DNA from: Scatosoma sp045542595
Lineage (GTDB): Bacteria > Bacillota > Clostridia > Christensenellales > Borkfalkiaceae
Length of the DNA stretch: 36,519 bases
NCBI GenBank assembly: GCA_045542595.1
Contig: JAZQLI010000006.1
Span: forward strand, 1 to 36,519
Direction: 5' to 3'
Shown: in pieces, positions 15,583-23,031 of the stretch
How the letters are laid out: each line of letters begins with the position of its first letter
How positions within the stretch are numbered: position 1 is the stretch's first letter
The notes under the pieces: model-generated
What the model saw: only the letters and a program-made list of their open reading frames with translations
Told to the model about the DNA's origin: nothing
The model's database searches: none
Made by a program: the position numbers and the translations under genes

Positions 15583-17055
15583 TTATATATTCTCCATATA
15601 CGATTCACATATAATATTTTCTATTTCAACATCTTCAACGTCCTCTAAATTTATCCAATGATACGGCAGCATAGGACGATATAAAAGACGTATATTTCTC
15701 AACACAAGTCCCTTTAATTTATTTTTTTGATATCCAATCACATCTATAGCATTAGCTTTATCGATCCTCTGATTGTCCGTATATGTTTCAACTCCGCTGA
15801 TGGTGATATCTTCAAATATAAAATTCTCCAAACGTGGAATGCTTATGCTTGCTTCACCATCATTGTTTCCGTTCATAAAATTGCGAAACAAAATTTTTGA
15901 CGTTTTACATCTACATACTTCGACATCTTTTATATATCCGCCACGTTCTATCGTAGATTTAATATTTATCCCTGCAAAACTCGTTTGCATGTCGCAATCC
16001 CAAATTTTTATATCGCTGATTCCGCCCGACATTTCGCTGCCTATTGCAATCCCGTTTCCTCCTTTAGAACGACAATCAAATACGCGAATATGTTCGCAGG
16101 GTCTATTGATAATATTCCCCTCAGGGTTTTTTCCTGATTTAATTGCTACGCAGTCGTCTCCCGTATCAAAATCAATATCAAACAGCGTACAATTCGTCGA
16201 AGAGTCGGGATCCCAGCCGTCCCCATTAGAAATACCGTGTGAGAAAATTTCCCCTCCACAAGTAATCACGTTATCAGAATATACAATGTGGATATTCCAA
16301 GCAGGTGAATTCCCTGCGTTTACGTCGGAAATGACAACGTTTTGCGCATTATGTACGCTGATCAATTTTCCTCGCCGTCTTACGGATAACACACTTTCAG
16401 CAAAATCTTTCTCCGCCTGACTTATCATATTTTTGCGCAACATTTCACCGCCGCCGCAAACAGAACCACCTCTAACAACAACGTTTTCCGTCGTATATCC
16501 TTTCTTATAATCCAATTTGCCAATATTAATCAAAGAAGCGTAGCACTCCATCTCTATCCCCTCAAAACGGCTCCAAACCTTTGGCAAATAGTCACTAGGA
16601 TTCTCTGTCCCTTGTAAAATCGTTCCCTTCGATAAGCGTAATTCTACCCCCGAATGCAACGTGATCGCACCAGTAAGGAAAACGCCGTCTGGGATAAACA
16701 CACATTCTCCCGTCTTACAATCATCAATAGCATTTTGTAAGGCTTGTGTATTCAAAAAATTTCCATCCCCAATCGCATTATACGGTGCTTTGCTGACGTC
16801 AATTTTTCTTTTTTCGTTAATCGTACGAACGGTTAAGTCTCCTATATTTTGAGCAAGTATTCCGTCTTTTGTATATAAGCGCACAAGGAAAACGTATTCC
16901 GTGTTCGGTGTTAAACCAAAAAAGTCAGCATGCGTTTTATCTGTTTTTATTTGCTTTCCTGCTCCATCTATAAGGTAATATCCCCCTTGTGTTACAAGTG
17001 AAGAATATTCCCAAAAAAGCTTAATTGTATCTTCAAAAATAATTGAACGTATCAT
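15583..17055 (-). CDS. GH28 polygalacturonase-type glycosidase
   Basis: This is a 490-aa protein with an N-terminal fibronectin-III-like domain (about 1-80) and a right-handed beta-helix with GH28 motifs. NGDGWDPDSS (277-286) corresponds to the first catalytic-Asp block and GDDCVAIKSG (299-308) to the paired Asp. INIKS (363-367) corresponds to the RIK block. The usual GHG block reads KGGNGIAIGSE (331-341) and lacks its His. Exo-type GH28 enzymes release galacturonate from pectin oligomers, and others act on rhamnogalacturonan. No signal peptide is seen, so it should work inside the cell on imported oligomers. It lies 9 bp after a short gene that resembles its own N-terminus. Confidence 0.85.
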   Translation of the reverse strand: MIRSIIFEDTIKLFWEYSSLVTQGGYYLIDGAGKQIKTDKTHADFFGLTPNTEYVFLVRLYTKDGILAQNIGDLTVRTINEKRKIDVSKAPYNAIGDGNFLNTQALQNAIDDCKTGECVFIPDGVFLTGAITLHSGVELRLSKGTILQGTENPSDYLPKVWSRFEGIEMECYASLINIGKLDYKKGYTTENVVVRGGSVCGGGEMLRKNMISQAEKDFAESVLSVRRRGKLISVHNAQNVVISDVNAGNSPAWNIHIVYSDNVITCGGEIFSHGISNGDGWDPDSSTNCTLFDIDFDTGDDCVAIKSGKNPEGNIINRPCEHIRVFDCRSKGGNGIAIGSEMSGGISDIKIWDCDMQTSFAGINIKSTIERGGYIKDVEVCRCKTSKILFRNFMNGNNDGEASISIPRLENFIFEDITISGVETYTDNQRIDKANAIDVIGYQKNKLKGLVLRNIRLLYRPMLPYHWINLEDVEDVEIENIICESYMENI

Positions 17056-17064
17056 AATAAGTCC

Positions 17065-17538
17065 TTATAAATTCTCTTCGATTTTACGTTTGCACAGGCT
17101 TGCCCCAGCATCAAAGCGAATTTTGATATCACCGCGCATACGCAATGCTCCGCAAACATATAATCCCATAGGAAAATAGACATATTCCTTATCTGAACAA
17201 TCATCAAATGCGTGCTGGATTGCCAATGTGTTATCCGTTTCTCCGTCCCCTATTGCTAAATAAGGCGCTTTCGTTACGTCCAAACGAGATTTGTATGGCA
17301 AAGTGGAAAAACAACCATTTTCCGCTATGCCAACAGGAATGTTATTTTTATCTACAAGTTGTACTGTAAAAGTATATTCTCGACCAGCTTCCAAGTTTTT
17401 AAAATCATAATAAACTTCTTTCGTAAAAAAGCAATTCTTTCCGTTTAACGTCAATTTGTATCGATACCCGTCTTGAAAATCCTTTTTTTCATCCCACCAA
17501 ACCCGAATTTCGTCGTCAAAAGGTACAGCGTATAACAT
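17065..17538 (-). CDS. Truncated GH28-like N-terminal domain protein
   Basis: This 157-aa protein matches the first about 147 residues of the GH28 protein encoded next to it. It has a fibronectin-III-like domain, then LDVTKAPYLAIGDGETDNT and the first beta-helix coil ending IRFDAGASL. The catalytic blocks are absent, and the frame ends with a normal stop 9 bp before the GH28 start. The two are clearly diverged (roughly 40-45% identical by eye over the helix start), so the split is not recent. It may be a retained regulatory or binding partner, or the leftover of an old tandem duplication. It begins 3 bp after the ceramidase-fold gene and has an ATG at 17538. Confidence 0.6.
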   Translation of the reverse strand: MLYAVPFDDEIRVWWDEKKDFQDGYRYKLTLNGKNCFFTKEVYYDFKNLEAGREYTFTVQLVDKNNIPVGIAENGCFSTLPYKSRLDVTKAPYLAIGDGETDNTLAIQHAFDDCSDKEYVYFPMGLYVCGALRMRGDIKIRFDAGASLCKRKIEENL

Positions 17539-17541
17539 AAA

Positions 17542-18975
17542 TTACTCTCCTTTACGCAAGCGCTCTATAATCGTATCAACCGCATCAAAGTATGCCTTTT
17601 GCCATTCCGGAGAAAGATCGCATTCTCGCGTTTCATATGCACCCGTTTTATATTTTCCATCCGTTGCTCCATAATGAAAATATCCATTAGAATAAGATGC
17701 CAAAAATACCTTTTCGCCGTATTTTTCGTAGAGTTTTACTCCGATTTCCGTGAGCGGCTCAAAAGGAGCAGTAATTAAAATAACGTCGCCTATTTTTATT
17801 CCAGTAATCTCTGCAGATACACTTTCGCCTAATTTTTCAACTCGTTTTTGATGCCATTCAAGAGTTTCCACCTCAGCAGCCAAGCGAGTTAGTTTTTCCA
17901 TTTGTGTTACATTTTTTAAGTATTTCTCGATGTGCTTTCGATTCAACTCATCCTGATCTTTAAGTTGAGTAATTCCCCTTTCCTGTTCGTATAAATACGC
18001 GTATTTATGATCGAGCGGATATTCGGGAGAAATAATATATTTAATATACAAAGGGAGAAAATTTTTAAAATTAAGGGGACTATTTTGCATAGAATTGCAA
18101 ATAGCCAATTGCTCCTCTTTGATTTTTTCAATTTCTTGTTGATAATCTTTTCGTAAAGGAAATTCCGTTTGCACAGTGATTGCGGAAAGCTCGCTCGATT
18201 GCGTTTCCATCGCAGCCAACGTTTCAAGTACCGTAAGCCCTAAATCCACTCCGTGTTTTGTGCAATCTTTTGCTTGAAAATAATTTTTATAATCAATTTC
18301 GCAAACGTCGCCCCCTGTACTTTGAAACATCATAGCAAGCGCACCTGTTTGCTTTTCAATTAAGCGTTCTGCAACGCCGGGGAAATTAACAGTAGCACGA
18401 TTGTTTGCATATCCCAGTAAGGGATGACATCCGAAATTGAATGCAATGCAAAGCGGTTCCCCATCTGCTTTAATAAACTGTATTACACGCAAGCTGGCAT
18501 CCGCAAACGAAAGTTTATCATAATCGCATTCAGGGGGCAATGCATGAGCCAAACGAATTGTCCAATCCCCGCCATTTTTTAAAGGAATATTTCGATTAAT
18601 AAGAAAACTGTCTTCGTTTCCACGTGCATAGGAAACGGAAACTTCTTGCAATTCGTTTATAAGCTGTGCCGCTTTTTCTTGAATACGTTGCAAAATAATA
18701 CTTTCCTCTATTACCATAGGCTCGAAAGTATGCGTGTGCGTAGTACCGCATATAACATGTGAAATACCAAGCATTTTCAACTTATTTTTCAAAATAGGAT
18801 AAAACGCATCTGTTACCGTGCCTATTTCTCCCCCTAACGATATATAGTCAACGGAAATGAGTGCAACCTGACAATCACCCTTTTCAAGCAATAATATTTT
18901 TGCATACAATGAATCGTTTGCAGTTTTTCTATCAGCAGTAATCTCTACTTTTGCCGCCGCTGCTTTTAATACCAT
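17542..18975 (-). CDS. Neutral ceramidase-fold hydrolase-like protein
   Basis: This 477-aa protein resembles the N-terminal catalytic domain of neutral/alkaline ceramidases. Likely metal ligands are in GTTHTHTFEP (H80, H82) and FGCHPLLG (H184). QSTGGDV (218-224) lies where the active-site serine loop is expected. It has no signal peptide and lacks the ceramidase C-terminal Ig-like domain. Proteins like this are frequent in bacterial polysaccharide clusters where ceramide is an unlikely substrate, so an amide or ester bond on a sugar may be the target (inference). The ribosome binding site AGAGGA precedes the ATG. The gene is the first after the strong hairpin that follows the exported block. 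Confidence 0.7.
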   Translation of the reverse strand: MVLKAAAAKVEITADRKTANDSLYAKILLLEKGDCQVALISVDYISLGGEIGTVTDAFYPILKNKLKMLGISHVICGTTHTHTFEPMVIEESIILQRIQEKAAQLINELQEVSVSYARGNEDSFLINRNIPLKNGGDWTIRLAHALPPECDYDKLSFADASLRVIQFIKADGEPLCIAFNFGCHPLLGYANNRATVNFPGVAERLIEKQTGALAMMFQSTGGDVCEIDYKNYFQAKDCTKHGVDLGLTVLETLAAMETQSSELSAITVQTEFPLRKDYQQEIEKIKEEQLAICNSMQNSPLNFKNFLPLYIKYIISPEYPLDHKYAYLYEQERGITQLKDQDELNRKHIEKYLKNVTQMEKLTRLAAEVETLEWHQKRVEKLGESVSAEITGIKIGDVILITAPFEPLTEIGVKLYEKYGEKVFLASYSNGYFHYGATDGKYKTGAYETRECDLSPEWQKAYFDAVDTIIERLRKGE

Positions 18976-18989
18976 ATTTTATTTCCTCT

Positions 18990-19029
18990 CAGATTTAATC
19001 TGTGGCGGGAATAAATAAATTCCCACCAC
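18990..19029 (-). other. Intercistronic double hairpin between exported and enzyme blocks
   Basis: On the minus strand an 11-bp stem, GTGGTGGGAAT (29-19 of the 190xx numbers) with ATTCCCGCCAC, closes a 6-nt loop and contains one G-U pair. A second small stem CAGAT/ATCTG (18990-19002) follows directly. No T tract follows, so it is not a classical terminator. It lies 9 bp after the lipoprotein stop and just before the next ribosome binding site. It could protect the upstream message from 3' exonucleases or be an RNase processing point that sets unequal expression. Confidence 0.55.
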
Positions 19030-19037
19030 TTCCTTTC

Positions 19038-19967
19038 TTATAAATAATTAGACCAATCATCATCGTCAGCGTAGGTAACCCATTCTATCTCTAAATGAAT
19101 ATCCCCCAACGTTTGATAAACACCCGTTTTATCAACACGCTTACCGTCTTTTGTCCAAAAAGCCCCTTTCCCATTCTGTGCATCAACTTGATAAAGCGTA
19201 TATTCTTCACCAAACCGAACAGTTTGATAATAACTATCCGCTTGTTCATCGAAAATCAAACCGCTTTCCGCCACAGGCGTAGGGAAATTTTTCCCATAAT
19301 AAATTTTATAAGTGTTTGCCGTCTTAATAGCATTGACTGTAACACACGGCTGCGTAATTTGTTCTGTAAGGTTATCCCAAGCGAAGGAATATCCTTCTTC
19401 TATAGGAAGTTCCGGAATCTGCGTTTCTTGAATGTTTCCGCAATAATCCACGAGGACCTGCGAAACGGTATCCGCGCCATTTACAAACGAAACGGTACAT
19501 TTCCAAGTTGCCGTTAAGGAAACGTCCGTTGTATGTTTCCATACCCCGCTGTTTTCTATCCATTCTCCGTTTAACTTCCAACCGCCAAATACGTAATCTT
19601 CCCAAACGGCATGTGCTAGCGTATAAGGTTGCTCAAACGTTACCTTTTGCGTTGGTATTACAGCCACACCTTCCCCCGCATCAAAAGATATTTCATATTC
19701 TTTTGCCGTTAAAATAGCTTGAATGGTAGTGTCTTGATTTATGGTTGAAAAATCCGTTACGTCCCACGCTACATCATAACCTTCGACAGGTGCAGGTGTA
19801 GGAACGTCCAAAAGGACGTCCCCCACCTTCACTTCTTTTTCAATTACGTTTTGCCCGCTTTGCTCAAACCGCACAACGTAAGTTTCCGTCTTTGGTTGTT
19901 CATTATTGCACGCAACCAAAACAGTTAACGAACTTACTGCTAACAAAGCTGAAATTAACTTTTTCAT
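19038..19967 (-). CDS. Lipoprotein with InlB B-repeat-like domains
   Basis: This is a 309-aa exported lipoprotein. The signal peptide ends in TVLVAC with the modified Cys at 20. The rest is about four beta-grasp-like repeats of the Listeria-Bacteroides (InlB B / Flg_new) type, near 28-87, 89-153, 155-214 and 216-298. Landmarks are YEISFDAGEGV, FGGWKLNGEW and VSLTATW. The acidic tail ends DDDDWSNYL. Such repeats are non-catalytic and are found in surface proteins that bind or space ligands. It is 21 bp after the 935-aa secreted protein gene and closes the exported half of the run. The function beyond surface display is unknown. Confidence 0.75.
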   Translation of the reverse strand: MKKLISALLAVSSLTVLVACNNEQPKTETYVVRFEQSGQNVIEKEVKVGDVLLDVPTPAPVEGYDVAWDVTDFSTINQDTTIQAILTAKEYEISFDAGEGVAVIPTQKVTFEQPYTLAHAVWEDYVFGGWKLNGEWIENSGVWKHTTDVSLTATWKCTVSFVNGADTVSQVLVDYCGNIQETQIPELPIEEGYSFAWDNLTEQITQPCVTVNAIKTANTYKIYYGKNFPTPVAESGLIFDEQADSYYQTVRFGEEYTLYQVDAQNGKGAFWTKDGKRVDKTGVYQTLGDIHLEIEWVTYADDDDWSNYL

Positions 19968-19988
19968 AATAACTCCTTACAAGAAAAG

Positions 19989-22796
19989 TCATGCAACTGG
20001 ATCCGCTTTTTGTTTCCACGTTACGATGTTGTCGGCTTTCGTCCAATACGTTTCGCTAAACGTCGTATAGTCGTTTTCCGTCTTCGCCACTTCGCCGTAA
20101 GCCGTATTTGCTTTCCAATCCGCTACCGTGTCATAACGTTTTACACCCGAAAGTGCACCGCCACGGTTAGTGGCATCATTACCACCACGCACAACAGTAG
20201 AGTTAATAATATAAACGTTATTAAATGCTCCTGCAGTCGTTATATATTCTGCCGCCAAGCATAAAGGTTCAAATCCCGTTGCGCCTTCGCTTTCGATAAC
20301 AACGTTATTCATCGTAACGTATTTAAATTCCATATAGTGTGCTAACGTATAACGGTTAGACCCCCCATTTACGGTTTTAATATATACGTTATCTAAAGAA
20401 CCTTTTGTGAAATTCAAACCAAACAATGCATTTCTTGTATTCCAAGACTTAATTTCTACGTTTATAAACGCTACGTTTTTAATCGTTCCACCATATATGT
20501 TATAGAACAAACCGTGTCCATACATAAGAAGATTACTGATTGTGTAGCCATTACCATCAAATGTACCTGTAAGACCAACACTCTTATTCACTGCGAAATA
20601 ATCTTTAGTATCGCCCACTTGTTCAAACTTAGCATTATTATAGTCGATATTCTTCGCTAAAATATAGTAACCGTCGAATTCTTTGGTATAATAGCCAAGC
20701 GTTGCGTCTTTATCTTCCGATGACATTTTAAAATAATCTAAGTCGCTTGCATTATCAATTACGAGCGTATAAGCAACAAGGTTAATCTTAATTTTCTTTT
20801 CATTTGTTTCAACAATAATATACGTTTCGGTTGCCGATTGTCCGTTTGTCTTCAATCCCAAAACTTTACCGTTTTCATAGCTCAATGCATTGCCGTCTTT
20901 ATCAGTTACCGAAACTACTGTTTCACCACCGATAGCATCTGCAAGGTTATACTCCGCCATAACAGTATCGCCGTCAAGCGCCGAGAAATTAGTAAGTATG
21001 TTTTCATATTCTACGTCAACTTTTTCTCCGGGATTAAGTTTGGCTTTCCACGTCACGATGCCATCTGCTTTGGTCCAATACGTTTCGCTAAACGTCATAT
21101 AGTCGTTTTCCGTCTTCGCCACTTCGCCGTAAGCCGTATTTGCTTTCCAATCCGCTACCGTGTCATAACGTTTTACACCCGCCCAAACAGTTGCTGCCTC
21201 ACGGTTGGGAGCATCGTAAGTCTTATTCAACGCATCAGGACCAACAACGTATACGTTTTGCATTTGCGTAGGTTGAGTTCCATCAAACCCCCAAGCGATA
21301 AAGCTTCCTTTATTAGCGCATGCACTTGACGTCACCGTACTTGCATATTCTACCACAACGTTGTTTGCCTTGAAATTTTTGCCAAAACCATAATAGAATA
21401 ACGAACATGCGTAACTAGCGTTTGACGTTCTGGACACAACGCTAACATAAACGTTTTCCATCGTTCCGCCATCGGACGTAATAGCTTCTGCAAACAAGGA
21501 ATTTATATTCGCATATGCATAAATATTTACGTTCGTAAACGCAACGTTTTTAATCGTACCACCTCGAAGCGCTTTGAATAACCCTGCACCGCTGACTTTA
21601 AACTCGTTAATTGTATATCCGTTACCGTCAAACGTACCCGTAAGACCACCGTACTCTTCTTTATCTAAATCATTAATAGTCTTACTGTGACCAGGTCTTG
21701 CTTGCTCAAAATGAGCGTTATTATATTCAATATTCTTGGTAAGTACGTAATAACCGTCCAACGTTTTTGCTTCAGACATCATATTAAAGTAGTCCAAATC
21801 GCTTGCATCATCAATAGCAAGCGTAGCGTTTGTGAATGGCTGATTGATAATCGTACCGTCGTTACCAAATAAAGAAAGGTTAACGTTTCCTTTTTTGGTC
21901 CCGTTCATATTACCAAGCGTAAGAACGTTACCGTTTTTCGTATAAGTAACTTTTTTAGCACCGATATATGCGTCGTACGTAACGCCAGTTTTCATTGCCC
22001 CTTCTTCAACCGTTACTTCATACAAACCGTCTACTTCACTACAATAACCGCCGTGCGTTCCCGTGGTTGTAATCATTGTTTCCGCATTTTCTTTTGTGAA
22101 ACCAAGATAAGGATAAAGCAATCCTTCTTTTGTTGTATCAGTTGCATACGTGCCTTCTTCAATGGCAGCAAAAGCAACGCCTTTCATATTTCTAACAGTA
22201 TCATCTGCTTGCGCATAAATAATAACGTCTTCTTCGCCTTCTTGACTTACTTTTACGTAGGAACGCGCAATCAAATCCGCTTTATATGTCGCTTGTTTTT
22301 GTGCATCCGTCAAAGTGGAAAAATCTTCACCTTCGTATACAATCGCCGCGGCATATTCAAAAGTCGTTTCCGAAACAGTTTTCAAAGAAAGTTCAAAATC
22401 TTGACAAGCGGGTTTTCCAGCATTCTCACCAACGCTTTCAGGCTTTTTAAGGTCAGGCGTAACTTTCGTTACATCACCACCCTCCAACATATTAACGCCC
22501 GTAATTAAAGTATGCCACTCAAACGTCGCGCCCTCATAAGTTGTTTCCAAATAATCCACAAAGGATTTAGTAACGCTTGTTCCGAATTTAATACCTGCAC
22601 TTGCTGTTTTCATTCTTACAGCAGCACCGCCAATTGAAGCAAACCCTTCTTGTGCAATTAATTGCTGACCGACTGTTTGCACTGTTTCTGCGTTGGCCAT
22701 CAATTCAACGTTGTTCTTGGACATAAAGCTAAAAGCTAAAGCCGTGCTCGCAACCGCGATTGCGCTTAATCCAATAATAGTCTTGTTTCTTTTCAT
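19989..22796 (-). CDS. Secreted 935-aa protein with two GLUG-like beta-helix modules
   Basis: The signal peptide (about 8-24, possible cleavage near MANA at 36) leads a 240-residue N-terminal domain of unknown function. Two modules of about 250 residues follow, near 326-584 and 681-928. Each starts IDxASDLDYF, contains YNNAxFEQ, GLTGTFDGNGYTI and GGTIKNVAF, and ends with VKRYDTVADWKANTAYGEVA and a final WTKADxIVTW. A linker domain (600-680, starting LTNFSALDGDTV) separates them. GLUG motifs form beta-helices in surface adhesins. No catalytic residues or sortase motif were found. A 109-bp DNA segment is repeated almost exactly within the gene. The start overlaps the stop of the 45-aa ORF (ATGA), with GGAGG upstream. 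Confidence 0.8.
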   Translation of the reverse strand: MKRNKTIIGLSAIAVASTALAFSFMSKNNVELMANAETVQTVGQQLIAQEGFASIGGAAVRMKTASAGIKFGTSVTKSFVDYLETTYEGATFEWHTLITGVNMLEGGDVTKVTPDLKKPESVGENAGKPACQDFELSLKTVSETTFEYAAAIVYEGEDFSTLTDAQKQATYKADLIARSYVKVSQEGEEDVIIYAQADDTVRNMKGVAFAAIEEGTYATDTTKEGLLYPYLGFTKENAETMITTTGTHGGYCSEVDGLYEVTVEEGAMKTGVTYDAYIGAKKVTYTKNGNVLTLGNMNGTKKGNVNLSLFGNDGTIINQPFTNATLAIDDASDLDYFNMMSEAKTLDGYYVLTKNIEYNNAHFEQARPGHSKTINDLDKEEYGGLTGTFDGNGYTINEFKVSGAGLFKALRGGTIKNVAFTNVNIYAYANINSLFAEAITSDGGTMENVYVSVVSRTSNASYACSLFYYGFGKNFKANNVVVEYASTVTSSACANKGSFIAWGFDGTQPTQMQNVYVVGPDALNKTYDAPNREAATVWAGVKRYDTVADWKANTAYGEVAKTENDYMTFSETYWTKADGIVTWKAKLNPGEKVDVEYENILTNFSALDGDTVMAEYNLADAIGGETVVSVTDKDGNALSYENGKVLGLKTNGQSATETYIIVETNEKKIKINLVAYTLVIDNASDLDYFKMSSEDKDATLGYYTKEFDGYYILAKNIDYNNAKFEQVGDTKDYFAVNKSVGLTGTFDGNGYTISNLLMYGHGLFYNIYGGTIKNVAFINVEIKSWNTRNALFGLNFTKGSLDNVYIKTVNGGSNRYTLAHYMEFKYVTMNNVVIESEGATGFEPLCLAAEYITTAGAFNNVYIINSTVVRGGNDATNRGGALSGVKRYDTVADWKANTAYGEVAKTENDYTTFSETYWTKADNIVTWKQKADPVA
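20041..20149 (-). repeat. 109-bp direct repeat, copy 1
   Basis: It matches 21073-21181 at 108 of 109 bases (the single difference is G/A at base 25), while surrounding module sequence is well diverged. It encodes the C-terminal cap YDTVADWKANTAYGEVA and flanks. A related 44-bp stretch with three differences lies in the neighbouring lipoprotein gene at 23134-23177. Confidence 0.9.
21073..21181 (-). repeat. 109-bp direct repeat, copy 2
   Basis: This is the partner of 20041-20149, in the same orientation and the same reading frame, 1032 bp apart. Recombination between the copies would remove or add one whole module of 344 codons in frame. Confidence 0.9.
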
Positions 22797-22930
22797 TGTC
22801 CTATGTCCTCCTCATAAAATCCTGCCCAATCCAAATCGAAATTGCTCTCGGCTATCGATGAGGATGTGATTACGTCGTTGTGTAAAATAGCTACACGTAA
22901 CGTAGGTGTCGTATAGTTCTTTTTTTCCAT
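22793..22930 (-). CDS. 45-aa peptide upstream of and coupled to the secreted module protein
   Basis: This short ORF begins MEKKNYTTPTLRVAIL, continues HNDVITSSSIAESNF and ends in an acidic, aromatic tail, LDWAGFYEEDIGQ. It has GGAGG at 22945-22941, 10 nt before the ATG, and its TGA overlaps the next gene's ATG (ATGA), strong signs that it is translated. No signal peptide or membrane segment is seen. The pattern (a basic start, TxPxLRV, then DVIT and an acidic tail) resembles short proteins of unknown function often found near surface-protein genes in gut anaerobes (from memory, not verified). It may be a coupling leader peptide, a chaperone-like partner or a secreted peptide precursor. Confidence 0.65.
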   Translation of the reverse strand: MEKKNYTTPTLRVAILHNDVITSSSIAESNFDLDWAGFYEEDIGQ

Positions 22931-23031
22931 ACGTTTGTTGCCTCCTTTTTTAAGATATTTTTTGCGCCGAACAGCTTATACGAGCTACTGAACCACCGCT
23001 TTTTCTTTGTTGAAGTTAATCTTTTTGTCTT
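22931..23031 (-). other. 100-bp gap before the 45-aa ORF
   Basis: This gap is large for the exported block. It contains the ribosome binding site GGAGG of the 45-aa ORF and a short AGCT/AGCT stem (about 22974-22987). No T tract, no promoter with correct spacing and no known RNA were recognised. Confidence 0.4.

Noticed and set aside
15773..16420. 215-codon open frame on the plus strand
   Set aside because: It lies antisense to the GH28 gene and shows no recognisable domain.
15583..17538. The two GH28-related genes as one gene broken by a frameshift
   Set aside because: Both contain the same N-terminal domain, so they overlap in content. A frameshift would give complementary halves.
20041..21181. 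CRISPR array or transposon ends
   Set aside because: Only two long copies exist, both inside one reading frame and coding for a protein cap. There are no spacers of regular size.
20838..21329. 163-codon open frame on the plus strand inside the secreted protein gene
   Set aside because: It is a shadow of the repetitive module sequence, with no plausible start signal or protein features.
22960..23031. Partial tRNA or known riboswitch in the gap before the 45-aa ORF
   Set aside because: A GGTTCAGTAGCTC-like stretch on the minus strand recalls a tRNA D-arm, but no acceptor, anticodon or T stems can be formed.
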